NCBI RefSeq assembly: GCF_002277025.1
Contig: NZ_NIWD01000008.1
Coordinates: forward strand, 463,514 to 527,513
Direction of reading: 5' to 3'
DNA length: 64,000 nt
DNA from: Sphingopyxis sp. GW247-27LB
GTDB taxonomy: Bacteria; Pseudomonadota; Alphaproteobacteria; Sphingomonadales; Sphingomonadaceae
The notes beneath the pieces were generated by a model that had not been told where the DNA came from, made no database searches, and saw only the letters and a program-made list of their open reading frames with translations. Shown here in pieces: positions 42,536 to 51,200 of the stretch. Position 1 is the stretch's first letter. Each line of letters opens with the position of its first letter. The position numbers were made by a program, and so were the translations under genes.

Positions 42536-44092
42536 TCAGCTCATCCGCTGCGCGCGGAGGCGCGAAAAGTCGCCGGCGGCGAGGTCGGCCTTGCGGATGA
42601 TCAGCGCGACGCTGCCCGCGTCGCCCGCCCGGCGGCTCATCAGTCCGCTGGTCGGCAGCTCGATCAGCACCGCGTCGCGCTCGTCGTCGAAATCGGCGAG
42701 ATAGCGCGAGGGGATATGCCCCATCATCGCGGCCTCGCGCGCGGCGAGCGTTCGCCACAGCGGCTCGAACCAGGCGCGCGCGGGGGCCGACAGCCGGTCG
42801 GGGTCGGCGCACCATGCATGCTTCGCATGATCGAACAGCAGTGCGCGATAATCCTCGACCCACAATGGCGCGCCGGGATGGTGGCGGGTCAGCGGCAGTT
42901 CGAGCGTCTCGACATGGTCCTCGCCGGTTTCGGGATCGGGGTCGCATCCGACATGGACCCAGCGGATCGCGTGGAGCGCCGCCATCACCGCGGTCGCATC
43001 GCTGGCGGTGAAGGGGTGCGCGTTCGCGCTTTCGCGGATGATGCCGATGATCTCGGCGGCGCCCGCCGCCGCCTCGCGATTGGCTTCGACGGCGTCGGCG
43101 AGCGCGAGCGCCAGTTCGTCGCTGGCGTCGGCGGGCGCGCCTGCATCGGTCGCGAGCTGCGCCACGCGGCGTTCGAGGACCGCTGCCATCGCGATCATCG
43201 TGTCCCAGTCGAACGGGTGGAAAGCCGGGTCGGCGATGTCGTAATCGCGATCCGCAAGCGGGTCTGCGGCCGCATCCAGCCCCGCTTCGTCCGCGGGGAC
43301 GAGGTCGACCGGCCATTCGGGAAAGGCGCGCACTGCGAGCGCTCCGAGATCGCCGAAGCGCAGCATTCCATAGGGAGCGAACCAGGCGTCGCCCGGCGCG
43401 TGCGGCGGCTCGCGCGGCGGACCCGCCTCGGGCAGGTGCAGCGCGGTCGCGGCGCCGGTGTCGGGATGGCCGAAGACGGCGAGCCAGCCGTCGCGCGGAC
43501 CGAGACCGTCCCACAGGCCGGCGGGCAGGTCGGCGCAGGATATCTGGGCCAGGAAGTCGGCGCGCGCGCCGTCGATACGCGGCCAGTCGGCCGCCTCGGG
43601 AAGCCGCGGCCGGCCGCCGAGCCAGCTTCGGGTATGGATCGCGTCGCGCGGCGGGATGTGCGGGATGAGCCGCACGCCGCGAGCGACGTCGGGCGCGGAG
43701 GCTTGTCGCTCGACCGCCGTCGCTGCGGCTTCGAGGCTGGCTTCGAGCGAGGGCGCGGGCGAAGCCTCGATCGGCGGCGGCGCGATGGAGGCGACGGGTG
43801 CTGGTGCGTCCGGCTCGGCGGGCTGCGGCGCAGGCTCTCCGGGCGGGTCGAGCACCGGCCGGGCGCTGATCCGCGCGAGGCGCGACGGGGCGATTTCGAC
43901 CGGCGGTTCGGGATCGCGGGCCTTGCGCGCCAGCTTGGGGAGCCTGCTTTCGCGGGGTAGTCTGGGGGCCTTGGGCATGCGCGGCACGGGCTCGGCGCGC
44001 GGGCGGCGCAGCCACCAGATCGCGAAAACCGCGAGCAGGAACAGGGCCGTGACGCCGGCCAGCGTCAGCGCTGCCGATTGGACCTGGCTCAT
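42536..44092 (-). CDS. Membrane-anchored DUF1963 protein
   Basis: A 518-residue protein. An N-terminal helix (AALTLAGVTALFLLAVFAIWWL) anchors it, followed by about 100 residues rich in Pro and Ala. The rest (SWLGGRPRLPEAADWPRIDGARADFLAQISCADLPAGLW, GWLAVFGHPDTG) matches DUF1963, the YwqG-like family, whose function is unknown. It starts at ATG 44092 and ends 110 bases before phaB. Topology predicts the large domain is cytoplasmic or periplasmic depending on helix orientation; positive residues after the helix (RRPRAEP) favour the cytoplasm. Confidence 0.8.
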   Translation of the reverse strand: MSQVQSAALTLAGVTALFLLAVFAIWWLRRPRAEPVPRMPKAPRLPRESRLPKLARKARDPEPPVEIAPSRLARISARPVLDPPGEPAPQPAEPDAPAPVASIAPPPIEASPAPSLEASLEAAATAVERQASAPDVARGVRLIPHIPPRDAIHTRSWLGGRPRLPEAADWPRIDGARADFLAQISCADLPAGLWDGLGPRDGWLAVFGHPDTGAATALHLPEAGPPREPPHAPGDAWFAPYGMLRFGDLGALAVRAFPEWPVDLVPADEAGLDAAADPLADRDYDIADPAFHPFDWDTMIAMAAVLERRVAQLATDAGAPADASDELALALADAVEANREAAAGAAEIIGIIRESANAHPFTASDATAVMAALHAIRWVHVGCDPDPETGEDHVETLELPLTRHHPGAPLWVEDYRALLFDHAKHAWCADPDRLSAPARAWFEPLWRTLAAREAAMMGHIPSRYLADFDDERDAVLIELPTSGLMSRRAGDAGSVALIIRKADLAAGDFSRLRAQRMS

Positions 44093-44184
44093 GGGCGACC
44101 TCCCGAACTGGCGCCCGGCGGCTGCCGGGACTCGCGCGGGCCCAAGTCTAGGCGAAGGAGTTAAACAGGAGGTAAGCGTTGTCC

Positions 44185-45156
44185 CTATATCCAGCCGCCG
44201 AGTTCGCGCCGCACCAGCGCTTCGATGAGCGCCATCCCCGGCGCGCCGGCGTTGAGGCAGGGCAGATAGGCGAAGTCGCGCCCGCCCGCCGCCGCGAACT
44301 GCGCCTTGCCGCGGATCGCCAGTTCCTCGAGCGTTTCGAGGCAGTCGGCGGCGAAGCCGGGGGCGAAGACGGCGACGCTCTGTCCCGCCGTGCCCAGCGC
44401 CGCGAGCGTCGCGTCGGTCGCGGGTTCGAGCCATTTCGCGCGGCCGAAGCGCGACTGGAAGGCTACCTTGACCGGGCGGGCGAGCGCATCGGACAGGCGA
44501 CGCGCGGTGTCGCGGCACTGGTCGTGATAGGGATCGCCGAGCCGCCGTGTCCGCTCGGGCATGCCGTGGAAGCTCGTGAGCAGCACGTCGGGTGCGAAAT
44601 CGAGCGCGGCCAGGCCGCTTTCGACCGACGCCTGCAGCGCGGCGATATAGGCGGGGTCGCCCGCATAGGGCGGCAGGAAGCGCAGCGCCGGCTGACGGCG
44701 CAATCGCTTCAGATGGCCGCCGACCGCATCGACCGCGGTCGCGGTCGTCGCGGCGCAATATTGCGGATAGAGCGGCGCGACGAGGATGCGCCCGCACCCT
44801 TCGGCGACCAGCGCGTCGATCGCGGGGCCGATCGCAGGAGCGCCGTAGCGCATCGCATGGGCGACGCGGACGCCGTCGCCGAGCGCCGCCTGCAGCGCCT
44901 CCGCCTGAGCCCGCGTGATCGCGGCGAGCGGTGACCCCGCATCGGTCCACACCTCGGCATAAGCGCGCGCCGATTTCCTTGGCCGAGTGGTGAGGATCGC
45001 TCCGCGCAGGATCGGCTGCCAGAGAAGCGGCGGGATTTCGACGACGCGGCGGTCGGACAGGAATTCGGCGAGATAGCGGCGCACCGCCCCGGGCTCGGGC
45101 GCGTCGGGGGTGCCGAGGTTGACGAGCAGCACGCCGACATCGGGCGCGGCGGTCAT
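44185..45156 (-). CDS. hemH: Ferrochelatase
   Basis: A 323-residue ferrochelatase, which inserts ferrous iron into protoporphyrin IX in the last step of heme synthesis. Motifs: VLLVNLGTPDAPEPGAVRRYLAEFLSDRRVVEIP at the N-terminus, FSYHG-like LTSFHGMPERTRRLGDPYHDQC with the metal-binding histidine, FQSRFGRAKWLEPATD, and the glutamate in FAADCLETLEEL. The start codon overlaps the stop of the upstream molybdo-oxidoreductase gene (ATGA, minus strand 45156-45153), so the two are translationally coupled. Confidence 0.95.
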   Translation of the reverse strand: MTAAPDVGVLLVNLGTPDAPEPGAVRRYLAEFLSDRRVVEIPPLLWQPILRGAILTTRPRKSARAYAEVWTDAGSPLAAITRAQAEALQAALGDGVRVAHAMRYGAPAIGPAIDALVAEGCGRILVAPLYPQYCAATTATAVDAVGGHLKRLRRQPALRFLPPYAGDPAYIAALQASVESGLAALDFAPDVLLTSFHGMPERTRRLGDPYHDQCRDTARRLSDALARPVKVAFQSRFGRAKWLEPATDATLAALGTAGQSVAVFAPGFAADCLETLEELAIRGKAQFAAAGGRDFAYLPCLNAGAPGMALIEALVRRELGGWI

Positions 45157-47441
45157 GCCGGATGCCCCGACAGGGGAAGGCGGCGGATGCGGCGGCCGGT
45201 CGCGGCGAACATCGCGTTGGCGATCGCCGGGGCGACGACGGGCACGCCGATCTCACCCAGCCCGCCGGGTTCGCGGTCGCTGTCGAGAAATTCGATCAAT
45301 ATCTGCGGCGTCTGGGACAATTTGGGGAGCCCGAGCTGATGCAGCTTGCGCGCGGTCGCGACCCCGCCTTCATAGTCGGTCGTCGCGCCGACGGTGGCGG
45401 CGAGGCCGAAGATCAGACCGCCCTCGACTTGTTGGCGCGCGATCGCCGGATTGACGAGGCGCCCGGCGTCGACGACGGCGACGAGCTGCTCGACCTGCAG
45501 CCCCTTGTCGCTCTGACGCGCGGTCGCCATCAGCGCGATGTAGCTGCCGCGCATCGCGTGGCAGGCGAGTCCCTGCGCGCTGCCCGCGATGCCGCCTTCC
45601 CAGCCGCCGAGCGTCGTCGCGGTGAGCAGGCAACGCGCGAGCAGCGGCGCGTCGCCGAGCATCGCCATGCGATAGGACAGCGCGTCCGATCCCGCGCGCG
45701 CCGCCATCTCGTCGACGAAACATTCGGTGAAGAAGGCGGTGTAGCTGTCGGCGTTGCCGCGCCAGCGCGCGGTCGGCAGGCCGATGTCGGCGGGGCAATG
45801 GTCGACTGCAAAATGCGGGATCGCATAAAGCGGAGCGGCGCCCTCGACCGCGGCGGCGTCGGGCGATCCCGCGGCCTCGCGCTGCGCGACGTCGGCGGGG
45901 AGGTTGTGGAACAGCCGGACGCGGAACTCGTGATTGGTCGGCGGCACCGCGATGCGGCTGACAAGCGCGTCGATGCCGCCCGCCGCGTTCAGCGTCGCGA
46001 CCATCTTCGCCCGCGCCGGCGCGCGCGGCGGTACGCGCATGATCTCCTCGGCGCGCGACCAGGTGAGCTGCACCGGGCGCTTCACCTGCCGCGCGATGAT
46101 CGCCGCCTGCACCGCGACACTGTGGTCGAGGCAGGCGTCGAACGAGCCCCCCGCCATCATCGGGAACAGCGTCACCGCGCTCGGCGCGAGCCCGGTCGCG
46201 CGGGCGATCGCGTCGCGGCACTGGGCGGGCGCCTGCGTCGCGACCCAGACGCGCAGCCGCTCGCCGTCGACCGCGGCGGTCGCGGTGCGGGTCTCGATCC
46301 CCGCGTGGAGCGCGGGCGCGACCAGATATTCGGCGGAAATCTTCGTGCGGCCTTCCATCGCCTCGGCGACGTCGCCCTTTTTCGCGATCCGATAGCCGTC
46401 GGCGGCCAGCGCGGATTCGAGCGCGCGGTCGATGCCCTCGCTCGACACCGGGGCTCCCCGCGTCTCGAACACCGGCGCGAAGCGGTCGAGCGCGCGGTTC
46501 GCCGCCCACCAGTTGCGCGCGACCGCGGCGACCCAGCGGTCATGCTCGACGACGGACAATATGCCGGGCGAGGCGAGCCCCGCCTTCCTGTCGATGCTCT
46601 TGAGCCGCGTCGCGCCGACCGGTCCCTGGCGGATCGCGGCATAAACCATGTCGGGCAGGCGGATGTCGCCCGCGAAATTCGCGGATCCGTCGACCTTGGC
46701 GGGCAGGTCGAGCCGCGTCAGCTCCTTGCCGTAGAGCGGGTCTGCGCTCGACGCGCGATAGACGGGGGTCGCGGGCGGTTCGAGCTTCGCCGCGCCCGCC
46801 GCCAGCTCGCCGAAGCGCAGCCGCTTCTGCCCGAGGAGGACGAAGCCGTCCTGCGTGTCGCAATCCTCCCAGTTCGCGTCCCAGCGCCGCGCCGCCTCCA
46901 TCATCAGCAGCGCGCGCGCCTGCGCCGCGGCGTCGCGGCACGGCTCCTCGAACATCCGCACCGACGACGAGTTGGCGGTCAGCATCACCGCGTGGCGCAC
47001 CGCCCATTCGCGCCGCGCCCAGCTTCGCACGTCCTGCACGAAATCGGGGATGCCGGCGCGCGGCATGAAGGTGGCGCTATCCTCGTCCACCAGCAGCGTG
47101 TTGGCATAGAGCGGGCTGATCGGCGCGGTCTCGACCGCGATCGTCCGCCAGTCGGCGCCGAGCTCGTCGGCCATGATCTGCGGCAGCAGCGTGGTGACGC
47201 CCTGGCCCATCTCGCACTGCGGGACGACCGCGCTGATATGGCCGTCGTCGCCGATTTTCAGAAAGGCGTTGAAGATATGCTCGTCGGGGGCGGCGGTCAG
47301 GTTCGGCCGGTAATCGCGCGGCCACACCGACCAGGCAAGCGCGAGCCCGCCGGCGGCGGTCGCACCGATCAGCAGCGAGCGGCGCGTGACCAGCGGCGCC
47401 CGCCCCGATTTTCTCCCCACCGTGTCGCGAATGCCGCCCAT
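45153..47441 (-). CDS. IorB-type molybdopterin oxidoreductase large subunit, Tat-exported
   Basis: A 762-residue protein of the xanthine-oxidase family, isoquinoline 1-oxidoreductase beta-subunit branch. It has a twin-arginine signal (TRRSLLIGATAAGGLALAW). The cofactor-binding segment is PQCEMGQGVTTLLPQIMADELGADW, with FARRWGGSFD-like MMAGGSFDACLDH next. The C-terminal EIGVPVVAPAIANAMFAATG carries the catalytic glutamate position. It would oxidise an aldehyde or N-heterocycle in the periplasm. IorB normally works with a small [2Fe-2S] subunit (IorA), but no such gene is in this window. It is first in a two-gene unit with hemH. Confidence 0.88.
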   Translation of the reverse strand: MGGIRDTVGRKSGRAPLVTRRSLLIGATAAGGLALAWSVWPRDYRPNLTAAPDEHIFNAFLKIGDDGHISAVVPQCEMGQGVTTLLPQIMADELGADWRTIAVETAPISPLYANTLLVDEDSATFMPRAGIPDFVQDVRSWARREWAVRHAVMLTANSSSVRMFEEPCRDAAAQARALLMMEAARRWDANWEDCDTQDGFVLLGQKRLRFGELAAGAAKLEPPATPVYRASSADPLYGKELTRLDLPAKVDGSANFAGDIRLPDMVYAAIRQGPVGATRLKSIDRKAGLASPGILSVVEHDRWVAAVARNWWAANRALDRFAPVFETRGAPVSSEGIDRALESALAADGYRIAKKGDVAEAMEGRTKISAEYLVAPALHAGIETRTATAAVDGERLRVWVATQAPAQCRDAIARATGLAPSAVTLFPMMAGGSFDACLDHSVAVQAAIIARQVKRPVQLTWSRAEEIMRVPPRAPARAKMVATLNAAGGIDALVSRIAVPPTNHEFRVRLFHNLPADVAQREAAGSPDAAAVEGAAPLYAIPHFAVDHCPADIGLPTARWRGNADSYTAFFTECFVDEMAARAGSDALSYRMAMLGDAPLLARCLLTATTLGGWEGGIAGSAQGLACHAMRGSYIALMATARQSDKGLQVEQLVAVVDAGRLVNPAIARQQVEGGLIFGLAATVGATTDYEGGVATARKLHQLGLPKLSQTPQILIEFLDSDREPGGLGEIGVPVVAPAIANAMFAATGRRIRRLPLSGHPA

Positions 47442-47524
47442 GCCCGCTGCTGATAGTCGGCGCGCGAAGGGGAGGCAAAGGCTTTTGGCGGAGCCGGCCC
47501 CTCCACCACCGCTTCGCGGCGGTC

Positions 47525-47551
47525 CCCCTCCCCACGGCTTCGCCGCGGGGA
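47525..47551. repeat. Palindrome upstream of the molybdo-oxidoreductase gene
   Basis: A 12-bp stem with one mismatch (CCTCCCCACGGC pairs with GCCGCGGGGAGG) and a three-base loop. It lies between the molybdo-oxidoreductase start and the CoA-binding gene stop, a position suited to ending the upstream (minus-strand) transcript. Confidence 0.6.
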
Positions 47552-47559
47552 GGAACCGG

Positions 47560-47982
47560 TTAGCGCAGCAGCCCCAGCCGCGGAATCTCGACCATGGGGC
47601 AGCGGTCCATCACGACGATCAGTCCGGCGTCGGCTGCGCGCTTCGCCGCGGCTTCGTCGATCACGCCGATCTGCATCCACACCGCCTTCGCGCCGTGGAC
47701 GATCGCGTCGTCGACCGCCCGGCCCGCCTCGGCGCTGTTGCGGAAGATGTCGACAATCTCGGCGGGCGGCTCGACGTCGGCGAGGGTCGCGACCACGGGG
47801 GCGCCGTGGATCGTCTTGCCCGCGTGCCCCGGGTTGACCGCGATCACATCATGCCCCTGGCGGACGAGAAAGCCGAGCACCTCGTTCGAGGCGCGCGCCG
47901 GGTTCGGCGAGGCGCCGACCACCGCGATGCGGCGCGGCCGGCCCAGCAGTTCGCGGATGTCGCCTTCGTCGTTGATCGCCAT
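47560..47982 (-). CDS. CoA-binding domain protein (YccU-like)
   Basis: A 140-residue single-domain protein with a CoA-binding Rossmann fold: GRPRRIAVVGASPNPARASNEVLGFLVRQGHDVIAVNPGHAG, then VVATLADVEPPAEIVDIFRNSAEAGRAVDDAI, AVWMQIGVIDEAAAKRA and VVMDRCPMVEIPR. Homologues (E. coli YccU) are conserved; the role is not settled. It begins immediately after the stop of the Mrp gene, one base away, and is co-transcribed with it. Confidence 0.9.
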   Translation of the reverse strand: MAINDEGDIRELLGRPRRIAVVGASPNPARASNEVLGFLVRQGHDVIAVNPGHAGKTIHGAPVVATLADVEPPAEIVDIFRNSAEAGRAVDDAIVHGAKAVWMQIGVIDEAAAKRAADAGLIVVMDRCPMVEIPRLGLLR

Positions 47983-48969
47983 TCAGCGTCCCTTTCGTGC
48001 GTCGAGCCAGTCGGCGACCTTCGCCGCCACGGCGTGGAACGGCTCGCCCGCGGGATCGGTTCCCGCCGCGGGCGGTACGCCGCCGTCGCTCGCGAGGCGG
48101 ATGCCCATCGCCAGCGGGACGCGGCCGAGGAAATCGAGGTCCATCGCCTTCGCCGCCGCCTCGGCACCGCCGCTGCCGAACGGGTCGCTGACCTCGCCGC
48201 AGTGCGGGCAGGCATAGCCCGCCATATTCTCGACAAGCCCGACGATCGGCACATCGGCCTGCTCGAACAGGCTGATCGCGCGCGCGGCGTCGATCAGCGC
48301 TAGGTCCTGCGGGGTCGACACGATCACCGCGCCCGCGGGCTTGTGGCGCTGGATCATGGTGAGCTGGACGTCGCCGGTGCCGGGGGGCAGGTCGACGACC
48401 AGCGTGTCGATGTCGCCCCAGCTCGCGTCGACGAGCTGCTCCAATGCCTTGCCCGCCATGGGGCCGCGCCACGCGATCGCCTGGCCGGGTGCCGCGATCT
48501 GCCCGGTCGACAGCATCGGCACGCCATAGGCGTTGGGGACGGGGACCAGCTTGGACCCGCGCGCTTCGGGCTTGACGCCTTCGCTGTCGAGCAGCTTGGG
48601 GAGCGAGGGGCCATAGATGTCGGCGTCGACCAGCCCGACCTTCACCCCGCGCCGCTGGAGCGCGACCGCGAGGTTGGCGGCGAGGGTCGATTTGCCGACA
48701 CCGCCCTTGCCGCTGCCGACCGCGATGATCGTCAGCGCCTTCTTCTCCGCCGTCATCGCGATGCGGACCTCGGCGGCGCCCGCGTCGAGCAGGCCGGCGC
48801 GCAGCCGATCCTCGAGTGGCTGGCGCGCCTCGGCAGCGAGCCCGGTGACGTCGAGCACGACCGCGAGCGTTCCCGCCTCGTCGAGCAGGCGCAGGCCCGA
48901 GGCGCGCCCTTCGCTGATCTCGGCGGCGGCGGCGGTCAGGCGGGCGAGGTCGGGAACTGTGTCGGTCAT
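47983..48969 (-). CDS. mrp: Mrp/ApbC family iron-sulfur cluster carrier ATPase
   Basis: A 328-residue P-loop ATPase of the Mrp/NBP35 (ApbC) family that carries and delivers [4Fe-4S] clusters. An N-terminal MIP18-like domain (about 1-85) precedes the deviant Walker A motif in GSGKGGVGKSTLAANLA; VDADIYGPSLPKLL and VDLPPGTGDVQLT follow. The paired cysteines that bind the shared cluster are in YACPHCGE. It sits in one unit with the CoA-binding gene and diverges from hflK, with 91 bases between them. Confidence 0.93.
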   Translation of the reverse strand: MTDTVPDLARLTAAAAEISEGRASGLRLLDEAGTLAVVLDVTGLAAEARQPLEDRLRAGLLDAGAAEVRIAMTAEKKALTIIAVGSGKGGVGKSTLAANLAVALQRRGVKVGLVDADIYGPSLPKLLDSEGVKPEARGSKLVPVPNAYGVPMLSTGQIAAPGQAIAWRGPMAGKALEQLVDASWGDIDTLVVDLPPGTGDVQLTMIQRHKPAGAVIVSTPQDLALIDAARAISLFEQADVPIVGLVENMAGYACPHCGEVSDPFGSGGAEAAAKAMDLDFLGRVPLAMGIRLASDGGVPPAAGTDPAGEPFHAVAAKVADWLDARKGR

Positions 48970-49025
48970 GTCCCGGCGAAATAGGCATGGCGCGCGCGAT
49001 TGCCAGCCATTTTCGCGCGACCCCC

Positions 49026-49054
49026 CTGTTAATCGCGCCCGCCGCCCCTATAAC
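49026..49054 (+). promoter_or_regulatory. Putative hflK promoter with -10 immediately before the ATG
   Basis: TATAAC at 49049-49054 is a good -10 element. CTGTTA at 49026-49031, 17 bases upstream, is a weak -35. Initiation seven bases after the -10 would fall on the A of the hflK ATG (49061), and no Shine-Dalgarno sequence lies between. This fits a leaderless transcript. Confidence 0.4.
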
Positions 49055-49060
49055 TGCACC

Positions 49061-50221
49061 ATGAGCAACGACAATGACGGTACGATGGGGCGCCGCACTC
49101 CGGGGGGATTGCGGCGAATTTTCGATTCGATCAGCCAGATGGCGAACAGCCCGTGGGGCGGCGGCCCCAAGGACGGCGACGACGGAAAGGGCGGCGGCAA
49201 GAAGCCCGGCCCGCGCAACCCGTGGGTCACCCCCGATCCCGCCGACACCGCGCGCGGGCGCAAGCCGCGCGGCCCCTCCGCGCTCGACGAACTGCTGCGC
49301 AAGGGGCGCGGCAGCTTCGGCGGCGGGGGCGGATCGGGCGGCGGCGGGGACGGGTTCGACCTGTCGGCGTCGGCGCGGTGGTGGAAATGGGCGATCATCG
49401 CGATCGTCGCCATCGTCCTCCTCTTTTCGACCGTCCATGTCGTGCCGCCCGAGAAGGAAGGCGTCGTCACGCGCCTCGGCAGCTATTCGCGCACCGTCGG
49501 CCCGGGCGTCAAATTCACCCTGCCGCCGCCGTTCGAGCGCATCCGGCTGGAGGACGTCCGCGCGATTCGCACGATGGCGATCGGCTCGCCCAACGCGACC
49601 GACGAGAATTTCGTGCTGACCCGCGACCAGAGCATCGTCGACCTCGCCTATGAAGTGCGCTGGTCGATCCGCGATCCGGAGCTTTTCATCTTCCAGCTCG
49701 CGGAGCCCGAGGACACGATCCGCGAAGTCGCCGAAAGCTCGATGCGCGCGACGGTCGCCAATTTCGACCTCGTCCAGGCGATCGGCCCCGGCCGCGTCGA
49801 GATCGAATCGCAGGTTCAGCAGCGCATGCAGGATCTGCTCGACCAATATCGCGCCGGCGTGCTGATCCAGGGCATCGCGATCCGCCAGGCCGACCCGCCG
49901 AAGCAGGTCGACGAGGCGTTCAAGGAGGTGACCGCGGCGCGGCAGGAGCGCGAATCGGCGATCAACCTGGCGCGGGCTTATGAGCAGCAGGTGCTCGAGG
50001 GCGCGCGCGGCCAGACCGCGGCGTTCGACAAGATATACGAGCAGTACAAGCTGTCTCCCGGCGTCACGCGCCGCCGGCTCTATTACGAGACGATGGAGGC
50101 GGTGCTGTCGAAGGCCGACAAGACGATCGTCGAACCGCGGGGCGTGACCCCATATCTGCCGCTTCCCGAAGTGCAGCGGCGCGCCGCCGCCGCCGATCCG
50201 GCTGCGAAGGGAGGCCAATGA
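49061..50221 (+). CDS. hflK: HflK, subunit of the FtsH-associated membrane protease modulator
   Basis: A 386-residue band-7/SPFH protein. A long Gly-rich, basic cytoplasmic N-terminus (GGGGSGGGGDG near 95-105) precedes one membrane helix (WKWAIIAIVAIVLLFSTVHVV). The SPFH domain follows (PPEKEGVVTRLGSYSRTVGPGVKFTLPPPFERIRLEDVRAIRTM, LTRDQSIVDLAYEVRWSIRDPELFIF), and then a coiled coil with the ARAYEQQVLEGARG stretch. With HflC it forms a cage around FtsH and restrains it. The start is ATG 49061. The stop overlaps the hflC start. Confidence 0.95.
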   Translation: MSNDNDGTMGRRTPGGLRRIFDSISQMANSPWGGGPKDGDDGKGGGKKPGPRNPWVTPDPADTARGRKPRGPSALDELLRKGRGSFGGGGGSGGGGDGFDLSASARWWKWAIIAIVAIVLLFSTVHVVPPEKEGVVTRLGSYSRTVGPGVKFTLPPPFERIRLEDVRAIRTMAIGSPNATDENFVLTRDQSIVDLAYEVRWSIRDPELFIFQLAEPEDTIREVAESSMRATVANFDLVQAIGPGRVEIESQVQQRMQDLLDQYRAGVLIQGIAIRQADPPKQVDEAFKEVTAARQERESAINLARAYEQQVLEGARGQTAAFDKIYEQYKLSPGVTRRRLYYETMEAVLSKADKTIVEPRGVTPYLPLPEVQRRAAAADPAAKGGQ

Positions 50222-51072
50222 TGTTCGAGACTCTGCTCCGCCGGCCCATGCGGCTGCTGATCACCGTCCTCGCCCTGCTCGTCCTCGTCTCGATGACCGT
50301 TTCGGTCGTGCCCGAGGACAAGCAGGCCCTCATCCTGCGCTTCGGCGAGATCGAGGCGACGGTGAACAAATATAAGAAGGGCGAGGATTTCGGCCGCTCG
50401 GGCGCGGGGCTCGTGCTCCGTATCCCCTTCTTCGACAATATCCAGTTCATCGACAAGCGCATCCTGGGCATCAACATGGAGCGCCAGCAGGTGCTCTCGA
50501 CCGACCAGCAGCGGCTGCAGGTCGATGCCTTCGCCCGCTTCCGCATCACCGATCCGGTGCGGATGTACACCGCGATCCGCACCGAGGACCGGCTGCAGCA
50601 GCAGCTCGCGACGATCCTCGGCTCTTCGCTGCGCAACGAGCTGGGCAAGCGCACCTTCGCGACCCTGCTGTCGCCCGAACGCGGCGCGGTGATGGACAAT
50701 ATCCAGGTCGCGCTCAACCGCGAGGCACGCAAATATGGCGCCGAGATCATCGACGTCCGGATCAAGCGCGCCGACCTTCCCGAAGGCGCGACGCTTGATG
50801 CCGCCTACAACCGGATGCGCACCGCGCGCGAGCAGGAGGCGACCGCGATCCGCGCCGAGGGCCAGAAGGAAGCCCAGATCATCCGCGGCAACGCGGATGG
50901 CGAGGCGGCGCGCATCTATGCCGCAAGCTATGGCAAGGATCCCGAATTCTATGATTTCTATCGTGCCATGCAGAGCTATCGCCAGACTTTCCTGGGTGAG
51001 AACAGCAGCGGTGCGACCTCGATCATCCTGTCGCCCGACAATGAATATCTGAAGCAGTTCCACGGCGACTGA
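50218..51072 (+). CDS. hflC: HflC, partner of HflK
   Basis: A 284-residue SPFH protein. A single N-terminal helix (LLITVLALLVLVSMTVSVV) is followed by the SPFH domain (PEDKQALILRFGEIEATVNKYKKGEDFGRSGAGLVLRIPFFDNIQFIDKRILG, QQRLQVDAFARFRITDPVRMYTAIR). The coiled coil ends in KEAQIIRGNADGEAARIYAASYGKDPEFYDFYRAMQSYRQTF, the standard HflC end. It overlaps hflK by four bases (ATGA), with a second ATG directly following. It pairs with HflK in the FtsH-modulating complex. Confidence 0.95.
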   Translation: MMFETLLRRPMRLLITVLALLVLVSMTVSVVPEDKQALILRFGEIEATVNKYKKGEDFGRSGAGLVLRIPFFDNIQFIDKRILGINMERQQVLSTDQQRLQVDAFARFRITDPVRMYTAIRTEDRLQQQLATILGSSLRNELGKRTFATLLSPERGAVMDNIQVALNREARKYGAEIIDVRIKRADLPEGATLDAAYNRMRTAREQEATAIRAEGQKEAQIIRGNADGEAARIYAASYGKDPEFYDFYRAMQSYRQTFLGENSSGATSIILSPDNEYLKQFHGD

Positions 51073-51090
51073 CGGCCGCGCGACCGCTGA

Positions 51091-51134
51091 ATGAACGGCT
51101 TGTGCAACCGCCGTTCATGTTCAAACGTCGTTCA
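51091..51134. promoter_or_regulatory. Inverted repeat and GTTCA repeats upstream of degP
   Basis: ATGAACGGC (51091-51099) and GCCGTTCAT (51110-51118) are exact inverted arms around a 10-base spacer. GTTCA recurs at 51113, 51119 and 51130. It sits in the gap between hflC and the protease gene, about 70-110 bases before its start. It could be an operator or the end of the hflC transcript; no U-tract follows. Confidence 0.4.
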
Positions 51135-51200
51135 GCCGCCCGGGAGCAGACAGCCGCCGCCGGGAAACGCTGGGACCCTAGACGAAGAGGAATTGCAATC

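Noticed and set aside
41703-44015. Long in-frame extension of phaB to 44015
   Set aside because: The upstream part is antisense-like shadow of the DUF1963 gene. PhaB starts canonically at 42425.
49305-49365. Gly-rich stretch in HflK as a possible frame error
   Set aside because: Glycine-rich N-termini are typical of HflK; the frame stays open and both flanks match the family.
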